The position numbers and the translations under genes are program-made. Under the pieces are notes generated by a model. It was not told the origin of the DNA. It was given only the letters and a program-made list of their open reading frames with translations, and did not search any database. A stretch of 64,000 nt of DNA from Actinomadura sp. 6K520. GTDB lineage: Bacteria > Actinomycetota > Actinomycetes > Streptosporangiales > Streptosporangiaceae. Each line of letters opens with the position of its first letter. Within the stretch, counting starts at the first letter, position 1. The stretch is taken from positions 1 through 64,000 of the forward strand of contig NZ_SMLC01000003.1 of assembly GCF_004349245.1 (NCBI RefSeq), read 5' to 3'. Shown in pieces: positions 1-8,949 of the stretch.

Positions 1-93
1 GGGTACTGGCGGCTCACCGGGCTCGGGCAGCTGTCCGCCACCGGGCTGCGGCCCGGCGACGCCGAGACCGTGCTCGCCATGACCCGCGAGCAG
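1..93 (+). repeat. 93-bp exact duplicate of part of the downstream ATPase gene
   Basis: Bases 1-93 are identical to 1188-1280, which encode roughly residues 342-372 of the ATPase gene that follows. Identity ends abruptly after base 93 and the reading frame then continues into unrelated sequence. Either this is the edge of a real partial duplication of the ATPase gene, or it is an assembly or contig-edge artefact. Bases 94-164 hold nothing else I can identify beyond the ribosome-binding site of the next gene. Confidence 0.9.
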
Positions 94-164
94 ATCGGCT
101 GGGTCTGGACCTGGGTCGGTGGGGCTGCTACTAACGTCCCTTGGGGCTTGGGCTGGAGGAGGGT

Positions 165-2189
165 TTGGGCGACTCGGGGACGGTCGGGGATCGGCTCCGG
201 CGGGCTCGGCGGCGGCGGTTCGTCGGGCGTGGCGGGGAGATCGAGCTGTTTCGCGGGGCGCTCTCGGACGGGGCGTTCGCCGTCCTCTTCCTGCACGGGC
301 CCGGTGGGGTCGGCAAGAGCGCGCTGTTAGGGGAGATGGCGGAGGCCGCGCGGCAGAGCGGGGTCACTCCCGTGCTCGTGGACGCGCGGACGGTGCCGCC
401 CGAGGCGTCGGCCTTTCTGCGGGCCGCGGAGGTGCCCGGGGCGGGGCGGTACGCGGTGCTGATCGACACCTACGAGATGCTCGCCCCGCTCGACGACTGG
501 GTCCGGGAGCAGTTCGTTCCGGGGCTGCCCGCCGACACCGTCGTCGTGCTCGCGGGACGGGACGCGCCCTCGCCCCGGTGGGTCGCCGACGCGGGGTGGC
601 ACGAGCTGCTGCGCGTGGTGTCCCTGCGCAACCTCAGCCCCTCGGAGACCAGGGAATATCTCTCGGTCGAGGGCGTCCCGGGAGAGCTGCGCGAGCGGAT
701 GCTGGAGCTGGCGCACGGGCATCCGCTCACCCTCGCGCTGCTCGTGGACATGGTGCACCGGCGGGAGGAGGTGCCCGGGGCTCTGCGCGCCGCGCCCGAC
801 ATCGTGCGGGCGCTGCTGACGCGGCTCGTCGACCAGGTGCCCGGTCCGCGGCACGCGGAGGCGCTCCAGGTCTCTGCGCACGCGCGGTTCACGACCGAGG
901 AACTGCTCCGGGCCATGCTCGGTGACGACGCCGGGACGCTGTTCCACTGGCTGAGAACCCTGTCGTTCGTCGAGGAACGCGAGTTCGGGCTGTTCCCGCA
1001 CGATGTGGTGCGGGACATCCTGGACGCCGACCTGCGCTGGCGCGACCCGGACGGGTACGCGGGACTGCACCGGCGGCTGCGGGCCCACTTCGTCGAGCGG
1101 GCGCGGCGGGCCGCCGAGGACGAGCGCGTCCGGCACCAGACCGTCGCGGACATCATGTTCCTCAGCCGGGACCACCCGATCGTCAAGGGGTACTGGCGGC
1201 TCACCGGGCTCGGGCAGCTGTCCGCCACCGGGCTGCGGCCCGGCGACGCCGAGACCGTGCTCGCCATGACCCGCGAGCAGCAGGGCGCGGAGCAGGCCGC
1301 CTACGCGGCGCAGTGGATCGAGCGGCAGCCCGCGGCGTTCGGGGTGTTCCGGGACGGGGCGGGCGAACCGTTCGGGTTCGCGGCGTACCTGGAGCTGAGC
1401 GAGACCGGCATCGGGGACGATCCGGGGGCGCGGGCGATGTGGGAGCACGTGCTGCGGCACGGGCCCCCGCGGCCCGGGGAGAGCGTCATGGCCTGGCGGT
1501 TCTTCGTGGACACCGAGCCGGGCGCGCGGCCCACCCGGTCGGAGACCATGATCCGGCTCTGGCACGGGCAGGAGATCATCACCGGGGCGCGCAAGGCGTG
1601 GGACCTCGTCGCCGTCCCGTCGGAGCGCGACTACTGGGACCCGCTGCTGTCCTTCTTCGACTTCCACCACGCCGCCGAAGCGGCGTTCCGGATCGGCGGG
1701 CGGCGCTACGACGTGTACGCCCACGACTGGCGGGACCGCGGCGTCGACGAGTGGCTCGCGCTGACGGCCGAACGCGAACTCGGCGCCCCCGTCACCGCGG
1801 CGAGCCCTCCCGAACTGGTGCTGTCCCAGCCGGAGTTCGCCGACGCCGTCCGCGCCGCCCTGCGCGACCTGCACCGCGCCGACCGGCTCGCAGGCAACCC
1901 CCTGCTGCGGTCCCGGCTCGTCCGCGGGGCGGACGACCCCGCCGGGGAACTGCGCGGGCTCGTCGCGGAGGCCGCCGCGACGCTGCGGGACGACCCCCGC
2001 GAGGAATCGCTGTACCGGGTCGTCGACCGGACGTTCCTGCGCCCGGCCCCGACACAGGAACGCGCCGCCGAGATGCTCGGGCTGCCGTTCAGCACCTACC
2101 GGCGGCACCGCAACCGGGCCGTCGAGCGGATCGCCGGATGGCTCTGGGAACGCGAACTCTACGGAAACGGCCACCAAGTGGACGGCTAG
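165..2189 (+). CDS. STAND-type AAA ATPase with GNAT-like middle and C-terminal sigma-4-like HTH
   Basis: This is a large predicted cytoplasmic ATP-dependent regulator of about 674 aa. A Walker A motif GPGGVGKS lies near residues 45-52, and a hydrophobic strand ending in VLIDTYE (Walker B-like) near residues 96-104. The middle (about 375-480) looks like a divergent GNAT acetyltransferase fold. The last 45 residues form a helix-turn-helix (AAEMLGLPFSTYRRH) of the sigma-region-4 type, suggesting DNA binding. I prefer the TTG start at 165 because GGAGGAGG (155-162) lies just upstream; an in-frame TTG at 141 is the alternative. The substrate or signal is unknown. The next gene on the strand encodes an FAD oxidoreductase 66 bp away, so co-transcription is possible. 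The 93-bp stretch at 1188-1280 is duplicated at the window start. Confidence 0.8.
   Translation: MGDSGTVGDRLRRARRRRFVGRGGEIELFRGALSDGAFAVLFLHGPGGVGKSALLGEMAEAARQSGVTPVLVDARTVPPEASAFLRAAEVPGAGRYAVLIDTYEMLAPLDDWVREQFVPGLPADTVVVLAGRDAPSPRWVADAGWHELLRVVSLRNLSPSETREYLSVEGVPGELRERMLELAHGHPLTLALLVDMVHRREEVPGALRAAPDIVRALLTRLVDQVPGPRHAEALQVSAHARFTTEELLRAMLGDDAGTLFHWLRTLSFVEEREFGLFPHDVVRDILDADLRWRDPDGYAGLHRRLRAHFVERARRAAEDERVRHQTVADIMFLSRDHPIVKGYWRLTGLGQLSATGLRPGDAETVLAMTREQQGAEQAAYAAQWIERQPAAFGVFRDGAGEPFGFAAYLELSETGIGDDPGARAMWEHVLRHGPPRPGESVMAWRFFVDTEPGARPTRSETMIRLWHGQEIITGARKAWDLVAVPSERDYWDPLLSFFDFHHAAEAAFRIGGRRYDVYAHDWRDRGVDEWLALTAERELGAPVTAASPPELVLSQPEFADAVRAALRDLHRADRLAGNPLLRSRLVRGADDPAGELRGLVAEAAATLRDDPREESLYRVVDRTFLRPAPTQERAAEMLGLPFSTYRRHRNRAVERIAGWLWERELYGNGHQVDG
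1188..1280 (+). repeat. Second copy of the 93-bp exact repeat, inside the ATPase CDS
   Basis: This is the in-gene partner of the repeat at 1-93. It lies in the middle of the ATPase gene, and both copies are in the same reading phase, coding for the GYWRLTGLGQLSATG segment. Confidence 0.9.
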
Positions 2190-2255
2190 TGGCCTGGCGG
2201 GTGGACAGCGGCCCACCGCATCGTCGCCTCATCGACCGACAACGGGAGGCACGAG

Positions 2256-3614
2256 ATGCGAGTCATCGGAGAGCACGCGGTGGTCCTGGGCGCGGGCATG
2301 GCGGGGCTGCTCGCCGCGCGGGTTCTGGCAGAGGCGTACGAGCGGGTCACGATCGTGGAGCGTGACGGCACGTTGACGAGGGAGGCGCGCAAAGGCGTCC
2401 CGCAGGGCAGGCACGCCCACGTCCTGCTGCCGCGGGGGCAGCGAATCCTGGAGGAGCTCTTTCCCGGCCTGGACCGGGAGTTGGTCGACGGCGGCGCCGT
2501 CGTCGCCGACCCCGGGGCCGACCACCGGTTCGTCATGGGCGGCCGCACGCTCCTGCGGCGGGCCGGTGCGGAGCGGGCGATCCAGGCGAGCCGCCCCTTC
2601 CTGGAGCGGGCCGTCCGCGAGCGGGTGGCGGCGCTGCCCGGGGTGCGGTTCACCTGCGGGCGCGACGTCGTCGGGCTGCTCGGCGGCGGGCCGGGCCGGA
2701 TCACCGGCGTGCAGGTCATGCCGAGGAGTGTCGGCGGCGCCGCCGAGGAGATCCGCGCCGACCTCGTCGTCGACGCGATGGGACGCGGCGGCCGCACCCG
2801 GCACTGGCTGGAGCGGCTCGGGTACGGGCCCGTGCCCCGGGAGGAGATCAACATCGGCGTCGGCTACGCCTCGCGCCCGATCCGCCCGGCGCTGGCCGCG
2901 CGGATCGGCAGGGCCGTCGTCGTGGGACCGCGGCCGGGGCGGTCGGCGGGCATGGCGATGGTCGCCGTCGAAGGCGACCGGTACCTGCTGACCGTCGCCG
3001 GGCTGGACCGCCGCCCGCCGGCGGACGACGACGGTTTCCTCGCGTTCGCGCGGGAACTCGCGCCGCCGGACGTGTTCGAGGCGATCCGCGCGGCCGAACC
3101 GCTCGGCGGCGTCGCCACGCACAGGTACTCGTCGGACCTGCGCGTCCGCTACGAGCGGGTCCGGAACCTGCCCGAAGGGCTCGTCGTCACCGGGGACGCG
3201 CTGTGCAGCTTCAACCCGATCTACGCGCAGGGCATGACGGTGGCCGGGCTTGAGGCCGAGGTACTGCGCCGTTCCCTGCGGGAGGGGCCGCGCGGCCTGG
3301 CCCGGCGGTACTTCCGGGCGGTGGCGAGGACGCTCGACGACCCCTGGCGGATGGCGGTCGCGGCCGACCTGTCCCTGCCGGAGGTCGCGGGGCGCCGCGG
3401 CCCCGCCGTCAAGATCATGAATGCCTACGTGGACCGCGTGCAGGCGGCCGCGGCCCGCGACGCGGCGGTCGGCGAGCAGTTCTTCCGCGTCATCGGCCTC
3501 CTCGACCCACCGGCGGCACTGCTGCGGCCCGCGGTGCTGGCCCGCGCCCTGCTGCCCGGGAGTCGTGACCGGGTCGCGGGCCCCGCCGTAAGGGAGGAGC
3601 ACGCCACCGCATGA
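2256..3614 (+). CDS. FAD-dependent oxidoreductase/monooxygenase
   Basis: This is a 452-aa flavoprotein of the PHBH/geranylgeranyl-reductase-like FAD superfamily. The N-terminal dinucleotide-binding motif VVLGAGMAGLLAA sits at residues 9-21 with an acidic residue ending the second strand (TIVERD). A second FAD-contacting motif, TGDALCSFNPIYAQG, lies near residue 311 onward. The start is an ATG preceded by GGGAGGC. Members of this superfamily hydroxylate or reduce small aromatic or polyprenyl substrates, and nothing in the sequence fixes the substrate here. It follows the ATPase/HTH gene and may be controlled by it. Its length is normal and no domain is missing. Confidence 0.85.
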   Translation: MRVIGEHAVVLGAGMAGLLAARVLAEAYERVTIVERDGTLTREARKGVPQGRHAHVLLPRGQRILEELFPGLDRELVDGGAVVADPGADHRFVMGGRTLLRRAGAERAIQASRPFLERAVRERVAALPGVRFTCGRDVVGLLGGGPGRITGVQVMPRSVGGAAEEIRADLVVDAMGRGGRTRHWLERLGYGPVPREEINIGVGYASRPIRPALAARIGRAVVVGPRPGRSAGMAMVAVEGDRYLLTVAGLDRRPPADDDGFLAFARELAPPDVFEAIRAAEPLGGVATHRYSSDLRVRYERVRNLPEGLVVTGDALCSFNPIYAQGMTVAGLEAEVLRRSLREGPRGLARRYFRAVARTLDDPWRMAVAADLSLPEVAGRRGPAVKIMNAYVDRVQAAAARDAAVGEQFFRVIGLLDPPAALLRPAVLARALLPGSRDRVAGPAVREEHATA

Positions 3615-3633
3615 GACTCCCGCCGCGCGTAAC

Positions 3634-3660
3634 GGGGGTTCCAGGGGGTCGCCCCCCTGG
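3634..3660 (+). repeat. G/C palindrome element, copy 1 (intergenic)
   Basis: Runs of five G, five G and six C form the pattern GGGGG-ttcca-GGGGG-tcg-CCCCCC. The inner part, 3641-3660, is a perfect hairpin (CCAGGGGG/CCCCCTGG) just downstream of the FAD gene, so it may also act as a terminator. It is the only intergenic member of a five-copy family in this window (others near 9631, 13104, 24900 and 37308). Confidence 0.75.
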
Positions 3661-3666
3661 GCTAGC

Positions 3667-3678
3667 TACCCTGGGGGT
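3667..3678 (+). promoter_or_regulatory. Predicted leaderless promoter (-10 TACCCT) of the DUF3054 gene
   Basis: TACCCT at 3667-3672 is followed by exactly six bases and then ATG at 3679. This TANNNT-N6-start spacing is typical of leaderless actinobacterial transcripts, where the A of the ATG is +1. No Shine-Dalgarno sequence is present. No convincing -35 element is visible because the upstream region is the G/C palindrome. Confidence 0.55.
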
Positions 3679-4050
3679 ATGCGGACCGGTGTGGCGGGGC
3701 TTCTGGATGTTTGCTGCGTCCTCGTGTTCGTCGCCATCGGGCGTGCCACGCATGAGGAGGCCGCGTCCCTTACCGGTTATTTCGGGACCGTCTGGCCCTT
3801 TCTCGCCGCCCTTGGTGGTGGATGGCTGCTCGGGCGGGTCTGGCGGCGGCCTGAGGCGCTGGTGCCGGCGGGGGTCGTCGTGTGGGTGACGACCCTCGTG
3901 GGCGGGATGGGGCTGCGGGCCCTGTCCGGGGACGGGACCGCTCTCCCGTTCGTCATCGTGGCCACGGGTTTCCTGGCGCTCACGCTGCTCGGGTGGCGTG
4001 CGGGTGTTCGTGTGGCGGGCGTGCGGAAGGGCCTGTCCCGGCAGGGCTGA
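3679..4050 (+). CDS. DUF3054 family integral membrane protein
   Basis: This 123-aa protein has four predicted membrane-spanning segments (about residues 6-23, 38-52, 61-80 and 89-106) and matches the actinobacterial DUF3054 pattern (a helix with IGRATHE near residues 20-26, then WPFLAALGGGWLLGR). The function of the family is unknown. The gene stands alone between the FAD oxidoreductase and the acyl-AMP ligase and is probably expressed as a leaderless mRNA. A basic tail (VRKGLSRQG) faces the cytoplasm by the positive-inside rule. Confidence 0.8.
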   Translation: MRTGVAGLLDVCCVLVFVAIGRATHEEAASLTGYFGTVWPFLAALGGGWLLGRVWRRPEALVPAGVVVWVTTLVGGMGLRALSGDGTALPFVIVATGFLALTLLGWRAGVRVAGVRKGLSRQG

Positions 4051-4180
4051 ACGCCTTGTGGGACGTCTCCAAATGACCGCCTGGTCTCTTTGCTGATCGA
4101 CTCGGTTGACTGCGACGCGCCATCCTGATGAAGTTACCGGCGAGTCACGTGGGTGACCGAGGGCATGCGAAAGGGACACG

Positions 4181-5830
4181 ATGGCATCTGCGCTGCGCGA
4201 CTGGCTGGAGAAGCCGAACAGCGGACGTGGCGTTCATCTGGCGGCCGACGACGGCGGCTGGGAGTTCCGCGACTACGGCGAGCTGGCCTCCGGCGCGCGG
4301 CGCACCGCCGCCGCGCTGATCGAGGAGGGCGTACGGCCGGGGGACGTCGTCTGCCTGATCCTGCCCACGGACTTCACGTGCATCGAGACCTACTACGCGG
4401 TGTGGGCGGCGGGGGCGACCGTGTGCCTCATCACGCCGCCGCTGTTCCAGGACGGGGACGACTACGTCGCGCACGTCGCGGCCATTCTGCGGCAGGCGTC
4501 GCCCGCGCTGGTCGTCGCGTCCAAGGACCTCACCGAGTACGCGGGACGCGCCATGGCCGAGGCGGGCATGAGCGGCGAGCCGTGGCGGCCCCGGCAGTCC
4601 GTGGACGAGGCGGACGTGCAGCCGGCCGGAGAGCTGGCCCTGCTGCAGTTCACGTCCGGGTCCAGCGGTGCGCCGCGCGGTGTGATGGTCACCTGGGCGA
4701 ACCTGGAGGCCAACTCCGACCTGATCGTCCGGGAGTCCGGGTACGAGGACGGGGACGTGGTCGCCACGTGGCTGCCGCTCTACCACGACATGGGGCTCAT
4801 CGGCACCTTCATCACGCCCATCGCGCGGCAGGGGATTCTGCGGCTGATGCGGCCCGACCACTTCATCCGCGACCCCGCGCGGTGGATCCGCCTTTTCGGC
4901 GAGGCCGCGCACACGGCCGCGCCGCCGTTCGCGTACTCGTACTGCGCGCGGCGGATCAAGCCCGAGCAGCTGGCGGGCCTCGACCTGTCGGGGTGGAAGA
5001 TGGCGCTGATCGGCGCCGAGCCCATCGACCCGCACACCCTGGAGGGGTTCGCGCAGCTCGTCGAGCCGTTCGGGTTCTCGCGGACGATGTTCAAACCCGC
5101 CTACGGCATGGCGGAGACGACGCTGCTGGTCACCATGGACAGCGAGCAGCGGCCCCCGCTCGCCGTCCGGCCCGACCCCGAGTCGCTGTCGTTCGGGGAG
5201 CCCGTCCGGATCCTCGACCAGCACCGGCTGGGGCCGGATTCGCTCGGCGCGAAGGCCGGGTGGGTCGTCGGGTGCGGCACGCCGGAGAGCGATGTGCCGG
5301 TCACGATCGTCGATGACGCCGGGGCCGAGCTGGCGGACGGGCTGCTCGGGGAGATCGTCGTCGGCGGCGCGTCGGCCTGCCCGGGGTACTACGCGGGTGC
5401 GGAGGCCAAGTCGACGCGGTTCATCGACGGGAGGGTCTTCACCGGGGACGCCGGGTTCTTCCACGAGGGGCAGCTCTTCGTCCTCGGGCGGATGGGCGAC
5501 AGCATCAAGGTGCGCGGGCGCTCCGTCTACGTCGAGGACCTCGAAGCGAAGATCGCCGACGTGAGCCGGCTCGGGAAGGGCCGCATCGCCGCCGTCGCCG
5601 TGCCGGACGCCGGACGCAAGGGCCTCGCCCTGTTCGCCGAGACGCAGGACGAGTCGTGGACGGCCGCCGTCCGCGAGATGCTGCGCCGCCGGCTCGGCGA
5701 CGACGTCGAGCTGACGATCGTCATCGGCACCGGGCTGATCCAGCGGACCTCCAGCGGCAAGCCGCGCCGCCGCTACATGTGGGAGCGGCTGAAGTCCGGG
5801 AAGATGGAGGGTGCGCGCATCGTCCCGTGA
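4181..5830 (+). CDS. Fatty acyl-AMP ligase (FAAL)-like adenylate-forming enzyme
   Basis: This 549-aa AMP-binding enzyme is predicted to activate a fatty acid as acyl-adenylate. The ATP-binding loop FTSGSSGAPRGVMVT is near residues 157-171, LPLYHDMGLIG (characteristic of FAAL-type enzymes) near 198-208, GMAETTLLV near 308, TGDAGF near 421, and the catalytic C-terminal Lys in RTSSGKPRRR near 524. FAAL-type enzymes hand acyl-AMP to an acyl-carrier protein or PKS, whereas related FACLs make acyl-CoA, and the two cannot be separated here without alignment of the FAAL insertion. The start is ATG after GAAAGGGA. It is followed 57 bp later by the hydrolase/AMP-ligase fusion and then a P450 and SDR, suggesting a fatty-acid or lipid modification pathway. 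No PKS or ACP gene is in the window. Confidence 0.85.
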   Translation: MASALRDWLEKPNSGRGVHLAADDGGWEFRDYGELASGARRTAAALIEEGVRPGDVVCLILPTDFTCIETYYAVWAAGATVCLITPPLFQDGDDYVAHVAAILRQASPALVVASKDLTEYAGRAMAEAGMSGEPWRPRQSVDEADVQPAGELALLQFTSGSSGAPRGVMVTWANLEANSDLIVRESGYEDGDVVATWLPLYHDMGLIGTFITPIARQGILRLMRPDHFIRDPARWIRLFGEAAHTAAPPFAYSYCARRIKPEQLAGLDLSGWKMALIGAEPIDPHTLEGFAQLVEPFGFSRTMFKPAYGMAETTLLVTMDSEQRPPLAVRPDPESLSFGEPVRILDQHRLGPDSLGAKAGWVVGCGTPESDVPVTIVDDAGAELADGLLGEIVVGGASACPGYYAGAEAKSTRFIDGRVFTGDAGFFHEGQLFVLGRMGDSIKVRGRSVYVEDLEAKIADVSRLGKGRIAAVAVPDAGRKGLALFAETQDESWTAAVREMLRRRLGDDVELTIVIGTGLIQRTSSGKPRRRYMWERLKSGKMEGARIVP

Positions 5831-5887
5831 TTGCGGAAGCCGGTGGCGGCGCGACACGATGGCGCTGACGCCTGTGAAAGGTGCCCG

Positions 5888-8842
5888 ATGCCGGCTGTTG
5901 CCAGAACGCTCCTGCGCCTGGGCTCCCGCCTGGGCTCCACCGCCCAGAACGCCCTGGAGGTCGCCCGCTTCGGCGGGTTCGACACCGACGAGGACGCGGC
6001 GCCCTGCGAGGTCGTGACCGAGCAGCGGGTGTACCGGCTGCGGCACTACTTCCCAGGGGCCGCGGGCGGGCCGGTGCTGCTGCTCGTCCCGCCGCTGATG
6101 ATCACCGCGGAGGTGTACGACATCTCCTCGCGGGTCAGCGCGGTCCGGGTGCTGCACGACCTGGGCGTCGACCCGTGGGTGGTCGACTTCGGCGCGCCCG
6201 AGCGGGAGCCGGGCGGGCTGGAGCGGACGGTCAGCGACCACGTCCTCGCCGTCAGCGACGCCGTCGACCGCATCCGGAAGGCCACCGGGCGGGACGTGCA
6301 CCTCGCGGGGTACTCGCAGGGCGGCATGTTCGTCTACCAGGCCGCCGCGTACCGGCGCAGCGAGGGCATCGAGTCGGTGGTGACGTTCGGCAGCCCGGCC
6401 GACACCAGCGTCGGGCTCCCGTTCGGCCTGCCCAGCCGGCTCGCGGCCGAGGGGGCCGAGCGCATCCCCGACGCGCTGCTCGGCGGGTTCGCCGTGCCGG
6501 GCTGGGTGACGCGGCTCGGTTTCCAGGCGCTCAGCCCCGTGAAGTCGGTGCGGTCGCGGATCGACTTCATCCTGCAGCTGCACGACCGGGAGCGCCTCGC
6601 GCCGCGCGAGCGGCAGCGCCGCTTCCTGGAGCGGGAGGGCTGGGTGTCGTGGCCCGGCCCGGCGCTGGCGGAGTTCATCCGCCAGTTCATCCAGCACAAC
6701 CGGATGCTCACCGGCGGGTTCGTCATCGGCGACCGGCCCGTCACGCTGGCCGACATCACCTGCCCGGTGCTCACCTTCGTCGGGGAGGTCGACGAGATCG
6801 CCGGGCCGCCCATGGTCCGCGGGATCAGGCGGGCCGCGCCGCGCGCCCAGGTGTACGAGGCGTCCCTGCCCGCCGGGCACTTCGGGCTCGTCGTCGGCAG
6901 CCTCGCCATCGCGCGGACGTGGCCCGCGGTGGCCGCGTGGGCGAAATGGCGCGCGGGCGACGGGGACCTGCCGGACATCGTCGCGCCCGTCACCGGGGAC
7001 GAGGAGGCGGCCACGGCCGAGCTGCCCGGCGGGCCCGCCGGCTACGGGCTCCAGCTCGCGCTGGGCGTGGGCGCGGGGGCCGCCCGCTCCGCGTTCCGCA
7101 CGGCGGCGCGGGCCGTGCACGGCACCCGGGAGCTCACCGGGCAGGCGGCGCAGAACCTGCCGCGGCTGGCCCGGCTGGAACGCATCCAGCCCGACACCCG
7201 CGTGTCCATGGGGCTGCTCCTGGACGAGCAGGCACGGCGCAGGCCGGACGAGGTGTTCTTCCTCTACCACGGGCGCGGCCACACCCACGACGCCGCCAAG
7301 CGGCGCATCGACGCCGTCGTCCGCGGGCTGATCCACATCGGGGTGCGGCGCGGCGACGCGGTCGGCGTGCTCATGGGCACCAGGCCGACCGCGCTGGCGC
7401 TGGTGGCGGCGCTGAGCCGGCTCGGCGCCGTCGCGGTGCTGCTGCGTCCCGACGGCGACCCGGACGCGGAGGCGCGGCTCGGCCGGGTGACCCGCGTCAT
7501 CGCCGACCCGGAGCACGCGGCGCGGGCCGCGAAGCTGGCGGGCGTGGACGGCTACGTCCTCGGCGGGGTCGGACAGGAGGAGCGTGGCCCGCTGACGGAC
7601 ATGGAGACCATCGACCCCGAGCGCGTCGAGCTTCCCGGGTGGTACCGGCCGAACCCGGGGCGGGCCGGCGACCTGGCGTTCGTCGTGTTCACCGGGGAGG
7701 GGGAGCTCCTGCGGGCCAGCCGGATCACCAACCGGCGCTGGGCCCTGTCGGCGTTCGGGACGGCGTCGTCGGCCGCGCTGTCGTCGTCCGACACCGTGTA
7801 CAGCATCACCCCGCTCCAGCACCCGTCCGCGCTGCTGATGAGCCTCGGCGGCGCCGTCGCCGGCGGGGCCCGGCTCGCGCTCGCGGGCGGCTACGACCCC
7901 CGGACCTTCTGGGACGAGGCGCGCCGCTACGGCGTGACCGTCGCGTCCTACACGTGGCTGCTGCTGCGCGACCTGGCCGATGCGCCGCCGGACCCGGCCG
8001 AACGGCACCACGCCGTCCGGCTGTTCATCGGCTCCGGTATGCCGCGCGGCCTCTGGCGGCGCGTGGAGGACCGGTTCGCGCCCGCCCGCGTGCTGGAGTT
8101 CTACGCCTCCGCCGAGGGCGAGTCGGTGCTGGTCAACCTCAGCGGGAAGAAGCCCGGGTCGCTGGGCCGCCCGCTGCCGGGCAGCGCCGGAGTGCGGCTC
8201 GCCCGGTACGACCTGGAGAGCGGGCGCCTGGAGGAGGGGCCGGACGGGTTCGCCGTCGAATGCGAGCCCGGCGAGATCGGCATGCTGCTCGAACGGGCGC
8301 GGCCCCCCGCCGCCGGTGCCGAGACCCGGTGCGTGCGCGGCGTCTTCCACCCCGACGACGCCTGGACCATCACGGGCGACCTGTTCCGCCGGGACGCCGA
8401 CGGCGACTTCTGGATGGCCGGGCGGGAGACGGAGCTGATCCGCACGGCCGAGCGGATCGTCCCGCCGGGCCCGATCCGCGACGCGCTCGGCGACCTGCCC
8501 TACATCGACACCGTGGCCGTCTACGGGCTCCCGGTGGGGGAGACGGAGATCGTGGCCGCGGCGGTGAGTCTCCGCGACGTGGGCGAGCTGAAGCCCCTGG
8601 ACCTGTCGGAGGCCATGCTCCGGGTGGAGCCGGAACTGCGGCCGGCGATCGTGCGGGTCGTGGACGAGGTCCCCCGCACCGCGGGCGGGCGGCTGCGGAC
8701 GGCGTCGCTGCGGGACGAGGGCGTCCCGCCCGCCGGGGACGGCCGCACCTACCACCGCACCAGGGCGGGGGCGTACCGGCCGCTGACGGACGCCGCGCGG
8801 CGGCGGCTCCTCGCCGCCTCCGCGGGCCGCGCGGCGCGCTGA
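5888..8842 (+). CDS. PhaC-like alpha/beta hydrolase fused to a degenerate AMP-binding ligase domain
   Basis: This is a 984-aa two-domain protein. The N-terminal part (about 45-345) is an alpha/beta hydrolase resembling PHA synthase/acyltransferases, with nucleophile elbow GYSQGG near 141, an Asp in FVGEVDEIAG near 301 and a His in PAGHFGLV near 330, so a full triad is present. The C-terminal part (about 430-984) has the adenylate-forming fold, but the usual TSGTTGxPKG loop is replaced by FTGEGELLRAS, and the terminal catalytic Lys motif reads TAGGRLRTA without Lys. The adenylation half may therefore be inactive or act on a bound acyl-AMP. I chose ATG 5888 because GAAAGG precedes it; an upstream in-frame start at 5831 lacks a site. 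It probably acts with the adjacent acyl-AMP ligase. Confidence 0.8.
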   Translation: MPAVARTLLRLGSRLGSTAQNALEVARFGGFDTDEDAAPCEVVTEQRVYRLRHYFPGAAGGPVLLLVPPLMITAEVYDISSRVSAVRVLHDLGVDPWVVDFGAPEREPGGLERTVSDHVLAVSDAVDRIRKATGRDVHLAGYSQGGMFVYQAAAYRRSEGIESVVTFGSPADTSVGLPFGLPSRLAAEGAERIPDALLGGFAVPGWVTRLGFQALSPVKSVRSRIDFILQLHDRERLAPRERQRRFLEREGWVSWPGPALAEFIRQFIQHNRMLTGGFVIGDRPVTLADITCPVLTFVGEVDEIAGPPMVRGIRRAAPRAQVYEASLPAGHFGLVVGSLAIARTWPAVAAWAKWRAGDGDLPDIVAPVTGDEEAATAELPGGPAGYGLQLALGVGAGAARSAFRTAARAVHGTRELTGQAAQNLPRLARLERIQPDTRVSMGLLLDEQARRRPDEVFFLYHGRGHTHDAAKRRIDAVVRGLIHIGVRRGDAVGVLMGTRPTALALVAALSRLGAVAVLLRPDGDPDAEARLGRVTRVIADPEHAARAAKLAGVDGYVLGGVGQEERGPLTDMETIDPERVELPGWYRPNPGRAGDLAFVVFTGEGELLRASRITNRRWALSAFGTASSAALSSSDTVYSITPLQHPSALLMSLGGAVAGGARLALAGGYDPRTFWDEARRYGVTVASYTWLLLRDLADAPPDPAERHHAVRLFIGSGMPRGLWRRVEDRFAPARVLEFYASAEGESVLVNLSGKKPGSLGRPLPGSAGVRLARYDLESGRLEEGPDGFAVECEPGEIGMLLERARPPAAGAETRCVRGVFHPDDAWTITGDLFRRDADGDFWMAGRETELIRTAERIVPPGPIRDALGDLPYIDTVAVYGLPVGETEIVAAAVSLRDVGELKPLDLSEAMLRVEPELRPAIVRVVDEVPRTAGGRLRTASLRDEGVPPAGDGRTYHRTRAGAYRPLTDAARRRLLAASAGRAAR

Positions 8843-8895
8843 CCGGGGAGTCACAATTCACCGCCCGCAAGCCTGGACTTACGGGCGTCCCCTGC

Positions 8896-8930
8896 GTTAC
8901 AACAAAGCAACAGATTTCGGTCTTTTGTTG
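8896..8930 (+). promoter_or_regulatory. Candidate operator upstream of the P450 gene
   Basis: CAACAAA (8900-8906) and TTTGTTG (8924-8930) form a perfect 7-bp inverted repeat with a 17-bp spacer. The overlapping decamer GTTACAACAA (8896-8905) recurs, with one change (GTTACAATAA on the minus strand), between the MpaB and TetR genes at 12075-12084. This suggests a shared regulator, possibly the TetR protein encoded at 12138. Confidence 0.4.
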
Positions 8931-8949
8931 CGCACGTTCCGGAGGGGTC

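Noticed and set aside
4145-8854. Very long open frame on the minus strand opposite the acyl-AMP ligase and fusion genes
   Set aside because: It is the antisense shadow of two well-supported genes in a GC-rich genome; the translation is Pro/Arg/Gly-rich without any domain.
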